This document shows positions 39,206 through 48,137 of a DNA stretch of 64,000 nt, one piece after another. Origin of the DNA: Photobacterium aphoticum (GTDB lineage: Bacteria > Pseudomonadota > Gammaproteobacteria > Enterobacterales > Vibrionaceae). The translations under genes were made by a program, and so were the position numbers. Where the stretch lies: NCBI RefSeq assembly GCF_001029435.1, contig NZ_LDOV01000011.1, forward strand, positions 1-64,000, read 5' to 3'. The notes under the pieces were generated by a model that was given only the letters and a program-made list of their open reading frames with translations, was not told the DNA's origin and searched no databases. Positions within the stretch are counted from its first letter, which is position 1; the number at the start of each line of letters is the position of its first letter.

Positions 39206-40240
39206 ATGCGACTAGGACAGTGCATGCTAATAGGATGGTTAGCGACACACATCACGATGGCCAGTGCGGCCGGCGTCCCGGCGGCTGGCGTTCCAGCGAC
39301 CGACGTCACGGTGACCACTATCACCCCACACGCGGTGACAGAGGTGCTGGCCTCTTCACAAAGTCAGGCCCGTGCGGCGGCGCTGGCGACCCTCTATGAT
39401 CACAACGACTTTCGCGCGTTGGAATTTAACTTGTCTCAATTACCGGCGCTGAAGCAGGAAGCGGTGCGTGCGCTGCTGGTGGATCATGCGGTAGCACATC
39501 CGGTGCTGGATCAGTACAAAGCCAACTGGCTGCAGGCCCAAGCCCTGCGCAAACCGTTATTTACCGTGGTGGAGCAGGGCGATGGCTACCAAGTTACCCA
39601 GACGGCCTTTCATTACGGCACCAAAGCCCGCAGTCAGGTGAAACGCTGGGAAGACATGCTCAAAGCCCAAACCTTTAGCGAACAAGCCGAGCGTGGCGAG
39701 TTAGTGCTGTCTGAATGGCTGGCGGGCGATTTGACGACCCAAGCTCTGCAACGGGACATTCTGCTGGCTCAGTTGCCGGGGCTCTCGGCTCAGGCGGTGG
39801 CACAACTGGCTGCCCAGTTCACCAGTGATAAGGCGCTGTTGTGGTTACCGGATAATGCCGTGATCGCCGCATTAGCAGCGGCCTCGGGCGATGACGGGGT
39901 GTACCACCTGCTGTGGCGTCGTCGCAGCGATCAGTACAGCCTGGCCGAGCTGAACCGGCTAGCGCAGCTCGCACCGGATCCGCAGGCCACCCAGCAGCTG
40001 ATGGCGGCCACCATTAACCCGTCGCTGAAAATCGTGGCGTACCGGGCGTTGGTGGCGGTGAACCCGTTGCCGTCCCAGACGCAGGATTTTCTCAGTGACA
40101 AACTGGCGGATGTCACCGATGGGGCGCTGGTGGCGACAGAGTTAGCCCGTCATGGCTACCTGAGTTGGTTAGAACAACTGGTGGGTGCCAGCCGCAATCA
40201 GGTGCTGCAGAAAAACATCAAAACCGCCCTTTCCCAATAA
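39206..40240 (+). CDS. Secreted protein of unknown function between rho and ubiD
   Basis: 344 residues, not recognised. A signal peptide is likely (MRLGQCMLIGWLATHITMASA, cleavage near residue 21). A short Ala/Gly/Val/Pro repeat (AAGVPAAGVPATDV) follows, then an Ala/Leu-rich helical protein, possibly with HEAT-like repeats. The very strong Shine-Dalgarno AAGGAGGTGA stands close to ATG 39206, and the leader contains a hairpin (39151-39171). Probably a periplasmic or outer-surface protein; I cannot give a function. Confidence 0.75.
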   Translation: MRLGQCMLIGWLATHITMASAAGVPAAGVPATDVTVTTITPHAVTEVLASSQSQARAAALATLYDHNDFRALEFNLSQLPALKQEAVRALLVDHAVAHPVLDQYKANWLQAQALRKPLFTVVEQGDGYQVTQTAFHYGTKARSQVKRWEDMLKAQTFSEQAERGELVLSEWLAGDLTTQALQRDILLAQLPGLSAQAVAQLAAQFTSDKALLWLPDNAVIAALAAASGDDGVYHLLWRRRSDQYSLAELNRLAQLAPDPQATQQLMAATINPSLKIVAYRALVAVNPLPSQTQDFLSDKLADVTDGALVATELARHGYLSWLEQLVGASRNQVLQKNIKTALSQ

Positions 40241-40382
40241 CGCGATTACTGCGGCGTGCCTCGATTTTCCGCTATCCAGACGTTAACAAGTCGTTATAAT
40301 AACCCGAGAATGATTGTCTTTACGCAGTGGCCCACCGGCTTCTGCGTATCGTCGTATGTAGTAGGATAGGTCACGGTAAGCG

Positions 40383-42278
40383 ATGAAATTCAAGGATCTG
40401 CGAGAGTTTATAGACTACCTGGAACAGCAGGGTCAGTTGCAACGCATCACGCAACCGGTCGATCCGGATCAGGAAATCACTGAGATTTGTGATCGCACCT
40501 TGCGCGCGGGCGGCCCGGCGTTGTTGTTTGAAAACCCGGTCGGCTATGACGTGCCGGTACTGGCTAACCTGTTTGGCACGCCGGAGCGGGTGGCGATGGG
40601 CATGGGCCGAGAAGACGTGCGCGATTTGCGCGAGGTCGGCAAGCTGCTGGCTTACCTGAAAGAGCCTGAGCCGCCACGCGGTTTCCGTGATGCTATTGAT
40701 AAGCTGCCGTTGTTCAAGCAAGTGCTGAATATGCCGGTTAAACGCCTGCGTCATGCGCCCTGCCAAGAGGTGGTATGGCAAGGTGACGAGGTGGATTTGG
40801 ACAAGATCCCGGTGATGAGTTGCTGGCCGGGGGATGTGGCACCGCTGCTGACATGGGGACTCACCATCACCAAAGGGCCGCACAAGAAACGCCAGAATCT
40901 AGGGATCTACCGCCAGCAAAAAATCGGCAAGAACAAGATCATCATGCGGTGGCTGGCTCACCGAGGTGGCGCGTTAGATCTGCGTGACTGGATGGAAACC
41001 CATCCGGGCGAACCGTTCCCGGTCACCGTGGCTTTTGGGGCCGATCCGGCGACGATTTTAGGCGCGGTGACCCCCGTGCCGGACACCTTGTCGGAATACG
41101 CGTTCGCCGGCTTGCTGCGCGGCCGTAAGACCGAAGTGGTGAAAAGCCTGAGCAACGATCTGGAAGTACCGGCCAGTGCGGAAATTGTGCTGGAAGGCTA
41201 CATTGATCCGAACGAGTTTGCCGACGAAGGGCCGTATGGCGACCATACCGGGTATTACAATGAGGTAGAACGCCATCACGTGTTCACCATTACCCATGTC
41301 ACTATGCGTAACAAGCCGATTTATCACAGTACCTATACCGGTCGTCCGCCGGATGAACCGGCTGTACTGGGTGTGGCATTGAATGAAGTGTTTGTGCCGA
41401 TTTTGCAAAAGCAATTTCCGGAGATCGCCGACTTCTATTTACCGCCGGAAGGTTGCTCGTACCGCATGGCGGTGGTGACCATGAAAAAGCAGTACCCGGG
41501 TCATGCCAAGCGCGTGATGATGGGGGTGTGGTCCTTCCTGCGCCAGTTCATGTATACCAAGTTTGTGCTGGTGTGTGATGAAGACGTTAATGCCCGTGAC
41601 TGGGGCTGTGTGGTCAGCGCGATGACGGCCAATTTCGCCCCGGCACGCGATACCCTGATCATCGACAGCACGCCAATTGACTCGCTCGACTTTGCGTCGC
41701 CGGTGGTGGGGTTAGGCTCGAAAATGGGACTGGATGCGACCCGTAAGTGGGACGCGGAAATCGCCTTGGGCGGCCATGCCTCGGCAACCGATATGCCAAA
41801 GGCTGACATGGCCGCTGACGCCCTGATCGCTGCAGTACGTGAAGCGTGTCCGGAAGTGGTGGATCTGTACCTGCCGGATGGCGCCGGCAAGCTGGCGGTT
41901 GCCACGGTCAAGAAAACCGAGGCCGGATTAGGGCCGGATGTGTTGACCCGTATGTGGGCGGCAGCCGGTGATACCTCCGCATTGGGCATGGTGATCGTGT
42001 GTGATGCGGAAGATGTGAACGGCCGAGACTGGAATGATGTGATTTGGGCCGTGACCACCCGTATGGATCCGGGCCGCGACAGCGTCATTGTACGTGATGC
42101 GCACGGCGGCTCACGCATGGGCTGGGATGCCACCAATAAATGGCCGAGTGAGACCAGCGGCGACGCCCACAGTCACCCATGCGATAAGCCTCGTGAATGG
42201 GGCACGCCAATCAGTAAAGATCCGGCGGTGGTGGCAAAAATCGATGCATTATGGCCCTCACTGGGTATCCGCTGCTAA
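40383..42278 (+). CDS. ubiD: 4-hydroxy-3-polyprenylbenzoate decarboxylase UbiD with duplicated C-terminal domain
   Basis: 631 residues against about 497 in E. coli. Prenylated-FMN decarboxylase of ubiquinone synthesis. The core matches the family: [21 protein letters not shown], the conserved Glu/Arg-rich [14 protein letters not shown] near 280-293, and [14 protein letters not shown]. The added end repeats the C-terminal domain: [13 protein letters not shown] near 395 recurs as [14 protein letters not shown] near 537, and MGLDATRKW recurs as MGWDATNKW. The order ubiD-(ferredoxin)-fre follows the E. coli ubiD-fre pair. Confidence 0.94.
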   Translation: MKFKDLREFIDYLEQQGQLQRITQPVDPDQEITEICDRTLRAGGPALLFENPVGYDVPVLANLFGTPERVAMGMGREDVRDLREVGKLLAYLKEPEPPRGFRDAIDKLPLFKQVLNMPVKRLRHAPCQEVVWQGDEVDLDKIPVMSCWPGDVAPLLTWGLTITKGPHKKRQNLGIYRQQKIGKNKIIMRWLAHRGGALDLRDWMETHPGEPFPVTVAFGADPATILGAVTPVPDTLSEYAFAGLLRGRKTEVVKSLSNDLEVPASAEIVLEGYIDPNEFADEGPYGDHTGYYNEVERHHVFTITHVTMRNKPIYHSTYTGRPPDEPAVLGVALNEVFVPILQKQFPEIADFYLPPEGCSYRMAVVTMKKQYPGHAKRVMMGVWSFLRQFMYTKFVLVCDEDVNARDWGCVVSAMTANFAPARDTLIIDSTPIDSLDFASPVVGLGSKMGLDATRKWDAEIALGGHASATDMPKADMAADALIAAVREACPEVVDLYLPDGAGKLAVATVKKTEAGLGPDVLTRMWAAAGDTSALGMVIVCDAEDVNGRDWNDVIWAVTTRMDPGRDSVIVRDAHGGSRMGWDATNKWPSETSGDAHSHPCDKPREWGTPISKDPAVVAKIDALWPSLGIRC

Positions 42279-42345
42279 GGCGTAGCCGTTAGCAGTATCG
42301 ACCATGAATAAAGCGGCAGGCAACGCGCCTGCCAAGAGAAAAACC

Positions 42346-42621
42346 ATGTATCAAGAACGGTATCAAGTGCGCCTGTTGCCTCGCGACGTGACGTTCACCA
42401 CCGACGGTGAACAAACGGTGTTAGAGGCTGCGCTCAACGCAGGCATTGCTTTTCCGAACCGTTGTCAGGTTGGGGCCTGTGCCATGTGCCTGTGCCGCAA
42501 ACTGTCCGGGACGATCCGTTATGACCTCGAACCGATGCTCACAGAGAAAGAGCAGGAAGAGGGCTGGATCTTCGCCTGTCAGGCGGTGGCGGAAAGTGAC
42601 TTGGTGCTTGCATTAGCGTAG
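42346..42621 (+). CDS. Plant-type [2Fe-2S] ferredoxin
   Basis: 91 residues from ATG 42346. Cluster ligands C40-x4-C45-x2-C48 and C78 are present (NRCQVGACAMC, then FACQAV). An in-frame ATG at 42304 would add 14 poorly conserved residues without a Shine-Dalgarno, so the later start with AAGAGA upstream is preferred. It sits between ubiD and fre, nine bases before fre, so the flavin reductase may reduce it; together they resemble a two-gene version of phenol hydroxylase/CDP-6-deoxy-type reductases, in which both domains are fused. The electron acceptor is unknown. Confidence 0.88.
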   Translation: MYQERYQVRLLPRDVTFTTDGEQTVLEAALNAGIAFPNRCQVGACAMCLCRKLSGTIRYDLEPMLTEKEQEEGWIFACQAVAESDLVLALA

Positions 42622-42630
42622 AGGAAAAGA

Positions 42631-43341
42631 ATGTCGATTCAATGTGAAGTAAAGTCAGTGACCCCTTTGGCGTGTAATACCTACCGCATTTTGCTGACCC
42701 CCTCGCAGCCGGTGGCGTTTAAAGCCGGCCAATACCTGTTGGCCGTGATGGGCGAGAAAGACAAGCGTCCGTTTTCCATTGCCAGCAGCCCATGCCGTGA
42801 AGGCGAGTTGGAGCTGCATATCGGCGCCGCCGAGCATAACGCTTACGCCATGGAAGTGGTGGAAGCGATGAAAGCAGCACTGGAAAACGGCGGGACGGTG
42901 ACCGTAGAAGCCCCACACGGGGACGCGTGGATCCGTGATGACAGCGACAAGCCGTTGTTGTTGATCGCGGGTGGTACCGGGTTCTCGTACGTGCGCAGTA
43001 TCTTGGATAACTGCCTGAGTCGTGGCGTGTCACAGCCGATCTTTGTGTACTGGGGCGGCCGCGATCTGTGTCAGCTGTATGCGCACGATGAGCTGCAAGC
43101 GTTGGCGGCAGCGCACACCAACCTGACGTATGTGCCGGTAGTCGAAAGTGCGCCGGCAGACTGGCAGGGCAAAGTGGGTAATGTACTGGAAGCGGTGAGC
43201 GACGATTTCGTCAGCCTGTCGGCGTACGATATCTACTTGTGTGGCCGCTTTGAGATGGCCGGCGCGGCGCGTGAGCAGTTCTCGGCAGAAAAAGGCGCGG
43301 TACGTGAGCGCATGTTTGCGGATGCGTTCTCGTTTATTTAG
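42631..43341 (+). CDS. fre: NAD(P)H-flavin reductase Fre
   Basis: 236 residues, normal length. Ferredoxin-NADP reductase fold that reduces free flavins with NAD(P)H. Flavin-binding RPFSIASSP near 46-54 and nucleotide-binding [15 protein letters not shown] near 109-123. ATG 42631 follows GAGGAAAAGA. Last gene of the ubiD cluster; in luminous relatives this enzyme can feed luciferase, but no lux genes occur here. Confidence 0.95.
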   Translation: MSIQCEVKSVTPLACNTYRILLTPSQPVAFKAGQYLLAVMGEKDKRPFSIASSPCREGELELHIGAAEHNAYAMEVVEAMKAALENGGTVTVEAPHGDAWIRDDSDKPLLLIAGGTGFSYVRSILDNCLSRGVSQPIFVYWGGRDLCQLYAHDELQALAAAHTNLTYVPVVESAPADWQGKVGNVLEAVSDDFVSLSAYDIYLCGRFEMAGAAREQFSAEKGAVRERMFADAFSFI

Positions 43342-43458
43342 TCGCGAGGACTAGGGGCGGGGAAAAGCGATGAAAGCGGAGCGATGACCCTAATGCCCTG
43401 CGAGGATCCTGCGGCAACCTGATGTTCCGGCGGATACTCAGCTTACAGAACCAAAACA

Positions 43459-43487
43459 AAAGGCGAGATCGGTGATCTCGCCTTTTT
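43459..43487. terminator. Bidirectional terminator between fre and the lipoprotein gene
   Basis: Perfect 12-bp stem AAAGGCGAGATC/GATCTCGCCTTT with a GGT loop. Confidence 0.88.
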
Positions 43488-43522
43488 CGTTTTTGTTGTT
43501 TTGCTTGTGTGGGTTGTGCCGC

Positions 43523-43813
43523 TTAGTGATTGAGCTTGGAGCGGTTGAATTTGCGCAGCTCATCCTTGGCGTATTCGGCTTCCCGTTCATACACGGTTTT
43601 CGTCACACAACGGGTTTTCTTGAAGTTGCTGCCCGTGGCTTTGCGGCTGGTGCAGATGATCTCGTCGTCCTCCAAAGAGGCGGCTGCCGCTAAGGGCTGG
43701 GCAGGGGCTGTTGAAGCACTGTCTGTCGTCGGGGCGGATGAGCTGCTACAGCCTGCGAGCAGCAGACTAAAGGTGCCTGCCAGTAAGGTCGTCGATAGTG
43801 TGGTGTGGCGCAT
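43523..43813 (-). CDS. Small lipoprotein of unknown function
   Basis: 96 residues. Lipoprotein signal peptide with lipobox LLAGC near residue 22, then an Ala/Ser/Pro linker and a short domain with two cysteines (EIICTSRKATGSNFKKTRCVTK) and a charged end. The start is the ATG at 43813 with AAGGAGGGAA upstream; the longer frame from 43882 reads through this site. Similar short Cys-pair lipoproteins exist in Vibrionaceae and Shewanella, without known function. Confidence 0.8.
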   Translation of the reverse strand: MRHTTLSTTLLAGTFSLLLAGCSSSSAPTTDSASTAPAQPLAAAASLEDDEIICTSRKATGSNFKKTRCVTKTVYEREAEYAKDELRKFNRSKLNH

Positions 43814-43901
43814 GGTTCCCTCCTTGTGATGCAAGGGATACCTTGGCCGCTGCCCAGCAAAAGCGCAATGCACAGCGGCCAAAATGTTAACACGGTGTGA
43901 A

Positions 43902-44780
43902 CTAGCCCGAGTGTTGCGCCCGCATTGTGTGTTTTTTCACCCAGTGCTCGTTAAACCACAACGAGAATAAGATGATCACGCCGCCGAGGATCAGACGTGG
44001 ATAATCCACATCCCGGTTCCAAATCACGATGTTCACAATCAGTCCGGCAGGCACCAAGGCATTGTTCATGATCGCCAAGGCGCCGGCGTTCACCAGTGTG
44101 GCCCCTTTGTTCCACAGGTAGTAGCCCAAGCCTGAGGCGACGGTGCCCAGGTAAATCAAAATGCCCCATTGGGTCGTCGTGGCCGGCAGTTTGCTGGTAT
44201 CACCAAACAGCACAAACATCGGCAGGGCCACGGCAATTGCCCCCAGATAGAACAGGCCAAACACCGTGTGTTGCGGCAAATCCACTTTTTCCTGCTCCAT
44301 AATGCGCTTATAGCCGACCTGGCCGATGGCAAAGCACAGGTTCGCGCCTTGTACGATGAAAAAGCCCAGAATGAAATCTTCGTTGATCCCTTCAAACTTG
44401 ATCACCGCCGCGCCCAGAACCGCAATGGCGGCGGTGGCGAGGTACCACGCCGAGAACTGGCGGTGCAGCATGTCATAGATCAGGGTGACATAAATCGGGG
44501 TGAAGATGGTGAACAGCAGCACTTCCGGCACACTCAGGTACAGGAAAGATTGGTAATAGAAGCAGTACATGATCCCTAGCTGAAAGGCCCCGACCACCAT
44601 CAGTTTGAGCGCCAGGCGCCAGTGCAGATGCTGACGACGCAAGAAGGGCAGAAAGACCAGTGCAGCCAGCACTACGCGGGTGAGCACCGAGAACCAGGCG
44701 TCCACCTGACCGGCCAGATACACCCCGATCAAGCTAAAGGAAAAGGCCCAAAGCAGGGTGACAGCAGAAAGATATCCCAT
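43902..44780 (-). CDS. EamA/DMT family transporter (carboxylate/amino acid/amine type)
   Basis: 292 residues, ten predicted helices in two EamA repeats. Features include QSFLYLSVPEVLLFTIFTPIYV and a C-terminal cytoplasmic tail (NEHWVKKHTMRAQ). Inner-membrane exporter; substrate not known. Different subfamily from the EamA protein at 11624-12544. Single gene. Confidence 0.85.
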   Translation of the reverse strand: MGYLSAVTLLWAFSFSLIGVYLAGQVDAWFSVLTRVVLAALVFLPFLRRQHLHWRLALKLMVVGAFQLGIMYCFYYQSFLYLSVPEVLLFTIFTPIYVTLIYDMLHRQFSAWYLATAAIAVLGAAVIKFEGINEDFILGFFIVQGANLCFAIGQVGYKRIMEQEKVDLPQHTVFGLFYLGAIAVALPMFVLFGDTSKLPATTTQWGILIYLGTVASGLGYYLWNKGATLVNAGALAIMNNALVPAGLIVNIVIWNRDVDYPRLILGGVIILFSLWFNEHWVKKHTMRAQHSG

Positions 44781-45089
44781 AATGTGAACCGAAAAGTAAA
44801 AATAGATAGCCGCGAGTGTAACGGAATTTGCTGACGCGCCCTATGTGCAATCGTAGGGAGCGTGATAAACCTCGAGCGATCCAGCGGCGGTGAGGATGGC
44901 AGTGGCCACGACAACACAGATCGTTGCAGTGAAAAGGGCGATGAAAGTGATCAGGTCGAGGGATCGCGGCGTAGCTAGGAGAAAGCAAGAGAGCGGGATG
45001 AAACAGACCGCCAAGGCGGATGACACTTGGCGGCAGTGATCAAACCGGCAGGATGAGGCCGATGAGGGTGTTGTTGCTGCGGGTTTGCC
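44781..45089. other. Non-coding gap between the transporter and uspA
   Basis: No supported gene or strong hairpin. A minus-strand frame at 44841-45026 is hydrophobic but lacks a Shine-Dalgarno. The region should contain the transporter promoter and the uspA 3' end. Confidence 0.4.
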
Positions 45090-45512
45090 TTACTTGAGCG
45101 GCACCATGAGCATGTCGACCGGTGAGCGGTTGATCAGCTGGCGGGCAGAGCTCAAGATTTTGCTCCAGAAGTCCTGATGATGGCCGCAGACCACCAATTC
45201 GATATCCAGATCATCAATGGCATGGCAGATCTCATCGCTCAAATCGCCACTGCCAACCAGCGTGTGAGAAACCGGGTAATCCGCTTTTTCCGCCAGTGTA
45301 CGCAGTTGTTGTTGGGCCTCATCAGCCATACGGTGCTGTGCTTCAGACAGGTTGATGTCGATCAGGCCGGTGTACAGTTCGGCATAGTTAACGTCAATGT
45401 GGATCAGTGACAGTTTGGCATCCAGCGCTTTGGCGAGATCGGCTGCTTTATTCACAATCAGCTGACTCTCTTGAGAAAGGTCGATAGCGACCAAGATGTG
45501 TTTGTAAGCCAT
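45090..45512 (-). CDS. uspA: Universal stress protein A
   Basis: 140 residues. Starts MAYKHILVAIDLS, the UspA signature, and ends with VDMLMVPLK. Compared with the Usp at 1135 it is closer to E. coli UspA, which lacks the ATP-binding loop; GHHQDFWSKILSSARQLI replaces it. ATG 45512 has AAGGAG upstream; an ATG three codons earlier is less likely. Divergent from ftnA and near uspB, an arrangement also seen in E. coli (uspA/uspB). Confidence 0.93.
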   Translation of the reverse strand: MAYKHILVAIDLSQESQLIVNKAADLAKALDAKLSLIHIDVNYAELYTGLIDINLSEAQHRMADEAQQQLRTLAEKADYPVSHTLVGSGDLSDEICHAIDDLDIELVVCGHHQDFWSKILSSARQLINRSPVDMLMVPLK

Positions 45513-45847
45513 AGTATGCACTCCTTGACCGTGCGGTGTTTATTGCATGCTAGCACCGTGCGGGCAGAAAAAATATTACCGCGATCGCATCTTGATAGCG
45601 GGCAATGGCGTGCTGCAGTGAAGAAGTTCTTTGTGATTTCTTCCTGTTTTTCCATTTACCGTCAGAGAGTTGAAAAAGCGCCCCTGTCGGCAGTGAATCC
45701 TCGGCGTTGAGTTGCATTCTCACAGGGGCGGCGTAACAATGGAACCTGTTCAAGGGATACCCAAGGGGCTTTATGCGGGGTGAGGATGATTGAATTACGC
45801 ACCTTGAGGCCGTTTGGGTATACACTAGAATAAATAGGAGTAGTACG
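45513..45847. promoter_or_regulatory. Divergent promoter region of uspA and ftnA
   Basis: 335 bases without a gene between two divergent starts. It must hold both promoters. I could not assign a convincing -35/-10 pair compatible with the ftnA Shine-Dalgarno (AGGAG at 45836-45840). Confidence 0.45.
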
Positions 45848-46375
45848 ATGTTAGCGCAAGCAATGGTTGAGAAACTCAACGAGCAAATCAACTTGGAATT
45901 CTTTTCTTCTAACTTGTACCTGCAAATGAGTGCGTGGTGTGAAGACAAAGGATTTGAAGGTGCCGCTGAATTTTTGCGTCTGCATGCTGCCGAAGAAATG
46001 CAGCACATGCAGCGTTTGTTCACTTACGTGAGTGAAACCGGTTCGCTGCCTATCCTGGGGGCGATTGAGGCGCCAAAGCACGAGTTTGCCTCACTGGGTG
46101 ATGTGTTCCGTGAGACCTACGAGCATGAGCAGCTGATCACTGAGAAGATCAACAAACTGGCGCATGCGGCGTTCACCGCGCAAGACTACTCGACGTTTAA
46201 CTTCTTGCAGTGGTATGTGGCAGAGCAGCACGAAGAAGAAAAACTGTTTAAAGGCATTCTTGATAAGATCGAGTTAGTGGGTGAAGATGGTAAGGCACTG
46301 TTCTTCATCGATAAAGATTTAGCAGCTATGGCTAAAGCTGAATCTACATCCGTTATGGATACGACGGCTGGCTGA
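45848..46375 (+). CDS. ftnA: Non-heme ferritin FtnA
   Basis: 175 residues, normal length. Iron-storage 24-mer subunit with a four-helix bundle. Ferroxidase ligands lie in [16 protein letters not shown] (near 13-28), [12 protein letters not shown] (near 46-57) and [13 protein letters not shown] (near 125). ATG 45848 follows ATAGGAGTAGTACG. Lies between uspA and uspB, as in Vibrio. Confidence 0.96.
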   Translation: MLAQAMVEKLNEQINLEFFSSNLYLQMSAWCEDKGFEGAAEFLRLHAAEEMQHMQRLFTYVSETGSLPILGAIEAPKHEFASLGDVFRETYEHEQLITEKINKLAHAAFTAQDYSTFNFLQWYVAEQHEEEKLFKGILDKIELVGEDGKALFFIDKDLAAMAKAESTSVMDTTAG

Positions 46376-46452
46376 TCCGTCCTGAGGGCATGGTGACATG
46401 CCCTTTTCACCACGGTCATGCCAGTCACCTGTCACGTTGTTCGGGGGCTCAT

Positions 46453-46791
46453 ATGATTAGTGGTGATGCACTTCTTCTTGCACTGTTTGTGGTCGCTGTT
46501 GTGAACGTTTCACGCTATGTCAGCACGTTGCGCACGTTGTTGGCGGTGATGCGTGAATGTGATCCACTCTTATACCAACAAGTCGACGGTCGCGGCTTCT
46601 TCTCGTCGCAAGGCAATGTCAGCAAACAGATCCGCCTTTTCCACTATATCCGCAGTGAGCAATACCAGAATCACCACGATCCGGTCTTCATGCAAAAATG
46701 CGTGAAAGTCCGCAAGCTCTTCATCCTCGCCAGTTCGTACCTGATGCTTTTCATCGTTTCCATTTTTGTGGTGGCCTACCTCGGTATTTAG
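46453..46791 (+). CDS. uspB: Universal stress protein UspB
   Basis: 112 residues, close to E. coli UspB (111). Two membrane helices (about 3-22 and 88-110) flank a soluble part with the conserved RECDPLLYQQVDGRGFF and GNVSKQIRLFHYI. The start at ATG 46453 gives the family N-terminus MISGDALLLALF. In E. coli it is induced by RpoS in stationary phase. Confidence 0.93.
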   Translation: MISGDALLLALFVVAVVNVSRYVSTLRTLLAVMRECDPLLYQQVDGRGFFSSQGNVSKQIRLFHYIRSEQYQNHHDPVFMQKCVKVRKLFILASSYLMLFIVSIFVVAYLGI

Positions 46792-46874
46792 CCGGATTGA
46801 TCCGCCCCGCGCTTGCTATCTGACGAGCCGCACACTACCTTTAGCAGCCTTGTGTGATTAACCATAGGGTTGCT

Positions 46875-47978
46875 ATGACTCATTTTTACCATTGGTGGCA
46901 TGCTTTGCAGCAGGGTGTGAGCCAGAACTGGATCACCAACATTGGCGTATTGCTGCTGTTTAGCGCCGTGTTGTGGGCGGCATGGTTGCTGCTGACTCGC
47001 CACCTGTTACAGGTGACCCAGAAAACCCGTTTGATGTGGGATGACGCCCTTGTTCAGGCTGTTCGGCGTCCAATCAGTTGGTTGATCTGGCTGTGGCCGG
47101 CGGCGTTCTCGCTGGGGGTCGTGATTGAAAATACCTCGACCCACTCAGCGGCTTTCTTGGCCGTATTGCGCCATCTCTTCTTGGTCTGGACGGTCATTTG
47201 GATCTTGCTGCGTCTGATCAGTAATGCTGAAGCCGCGATCAGCCGCACGGCCAAAGATGTCACTACCATTACCGCCGTATCCAAAGTGCTGCGCCTGATT
47301 GTGTTTGTGATCGGTGGTTTGGCGGTGATGCAAAACCTCGGGCTGAGCCTGTCTGGGGTGCTGACCTTTGGTGGTGTCGGGGGGCTGATTGTCGGTATGG
47401 CGGCGAAAGATTTGCTGGCCAACTTCTTTGGCGCGGTGATGATTTACTTTGACCGTCCGTTTCAGCTGGGGGATTGGATCCGCAGTCCTGACCGGAATAT
47501 CGAAGGCACGGTGGAGCAAATCGGTTTTCGTGTCACCATGATCCGCACTTTTGATAAACGGCCGTTGTATGTGCCGAACTCCGTATTCAGTTCGATTGTG
47601 GTAGAGAACGCGTCGCGCATGACCAATCGCCGGATCAAGCAAACGGTCGGTTTACGCTATCAGGATGCAGAGAAAGTGGAAGGGGTGGTGAAAGACATCA
47701 AAGCCATGCTGACCCTGCATGATGATATCGATACCACGCAAACCATGATTGTCAGCTTTGATAACTACGGGCCTTCCTCCCTGAATATTCTTGTTTACAC
47801 CTTCACTAAAACCGTGGGCTGGGTGGAATATAAAGAAGTGCAGCAGGATGTGATGTTGAAAATTGTGGAGATTGTCAAAGAGCATGGCGCAGACTTTGCC
47901 TTCCCGACGACGACACTGCAATTCGATACACCGGAGCCCGCTGTGGTCGACACCGTGAAGTCGGTGGTGGGCGAATAA
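46875..47978 (+). CDS. MscS family mechanosensitive ion channel
   Basis: 367 residues. Four or five N-terminal helices, with the pore helix GVLTFGGVGGLIVGMAAKDLLANFFGA (given in two parts: near 162-175 and 176-188), then the beta domain FDRPFQLGDWI (near 194-204) and VPNSVFSSIVVENASR. Longer than E. coli MscS (286), with extra N-terminal helices as in YnaI-type channels. It should open under membrane tension and release solutes. ATG 46875 is chosen over the in-frame GTG 46854. Confidence 0.9.
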   Translation: MTHFYHWWHALQQGVSQNWITNIGVLLLFSAVLWAAWLLLTRHLLQVTQKTRLMWDDALVQAVRRPISWLIWLWPAAFSLGVVIENTSTHSAAFLAVLRHLFLVWTVIWILLRLISNAEAAISRTAKDVTTITAVSKVLRLIVFVIGGLAVMQNLGLSLSGVLTFGGVGGLIVGMAAKDLLANFFGAVMIYFDRPFQLGDWIRSPDRNIEGTVEQIGFRVTMIRTFDKRPLYVPNSVFSSIVVENASRMTNRRIKQTVGLRYQDAEKVEGVVKDIKAMLTLHDDIDTTQTMIVSFDNYGPSSLNILVYTFTKTVGWVEYKEVQQDVMLKIVEIVKEHGADFAFPTTTLQFDTPEPAVVDTVKSVVGE

Positions 47979-48045
47979 TCCATTGGTATTCAGCGAGCGG
48001 GGCGGTTAAAATTAGCGCGCTGGCAGGGTGCCAGACACACAGAAG

Positions 48046-48080
48046 AGGGATGCAGGCTGACGCCACCGCATCCCTTTTTT
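48046..48080 (+). terminator. Terminator after the MscS-type gene
   Basis: Stem AGGGATGC/GCATCCCT (48046-48053 / 48068-48075) with a 14-base loop and six T. Confidence 0.75.
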
Positions 48081-48137
48081 GTCGCTTCTTATTGGCGATG
48101 GGCCAGCAGGATGATTCCAACCGACAGCGGTGATGTA

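Noticed and set aside
44841..45026. Hydrophobic 61-codon minus-strand frame downstream of uspA
   Set aside because: GTG start without a Shine-Dalgarno, and the frame stays open upstream without a start. Composition alone does not support a gene; conservation would be needed.
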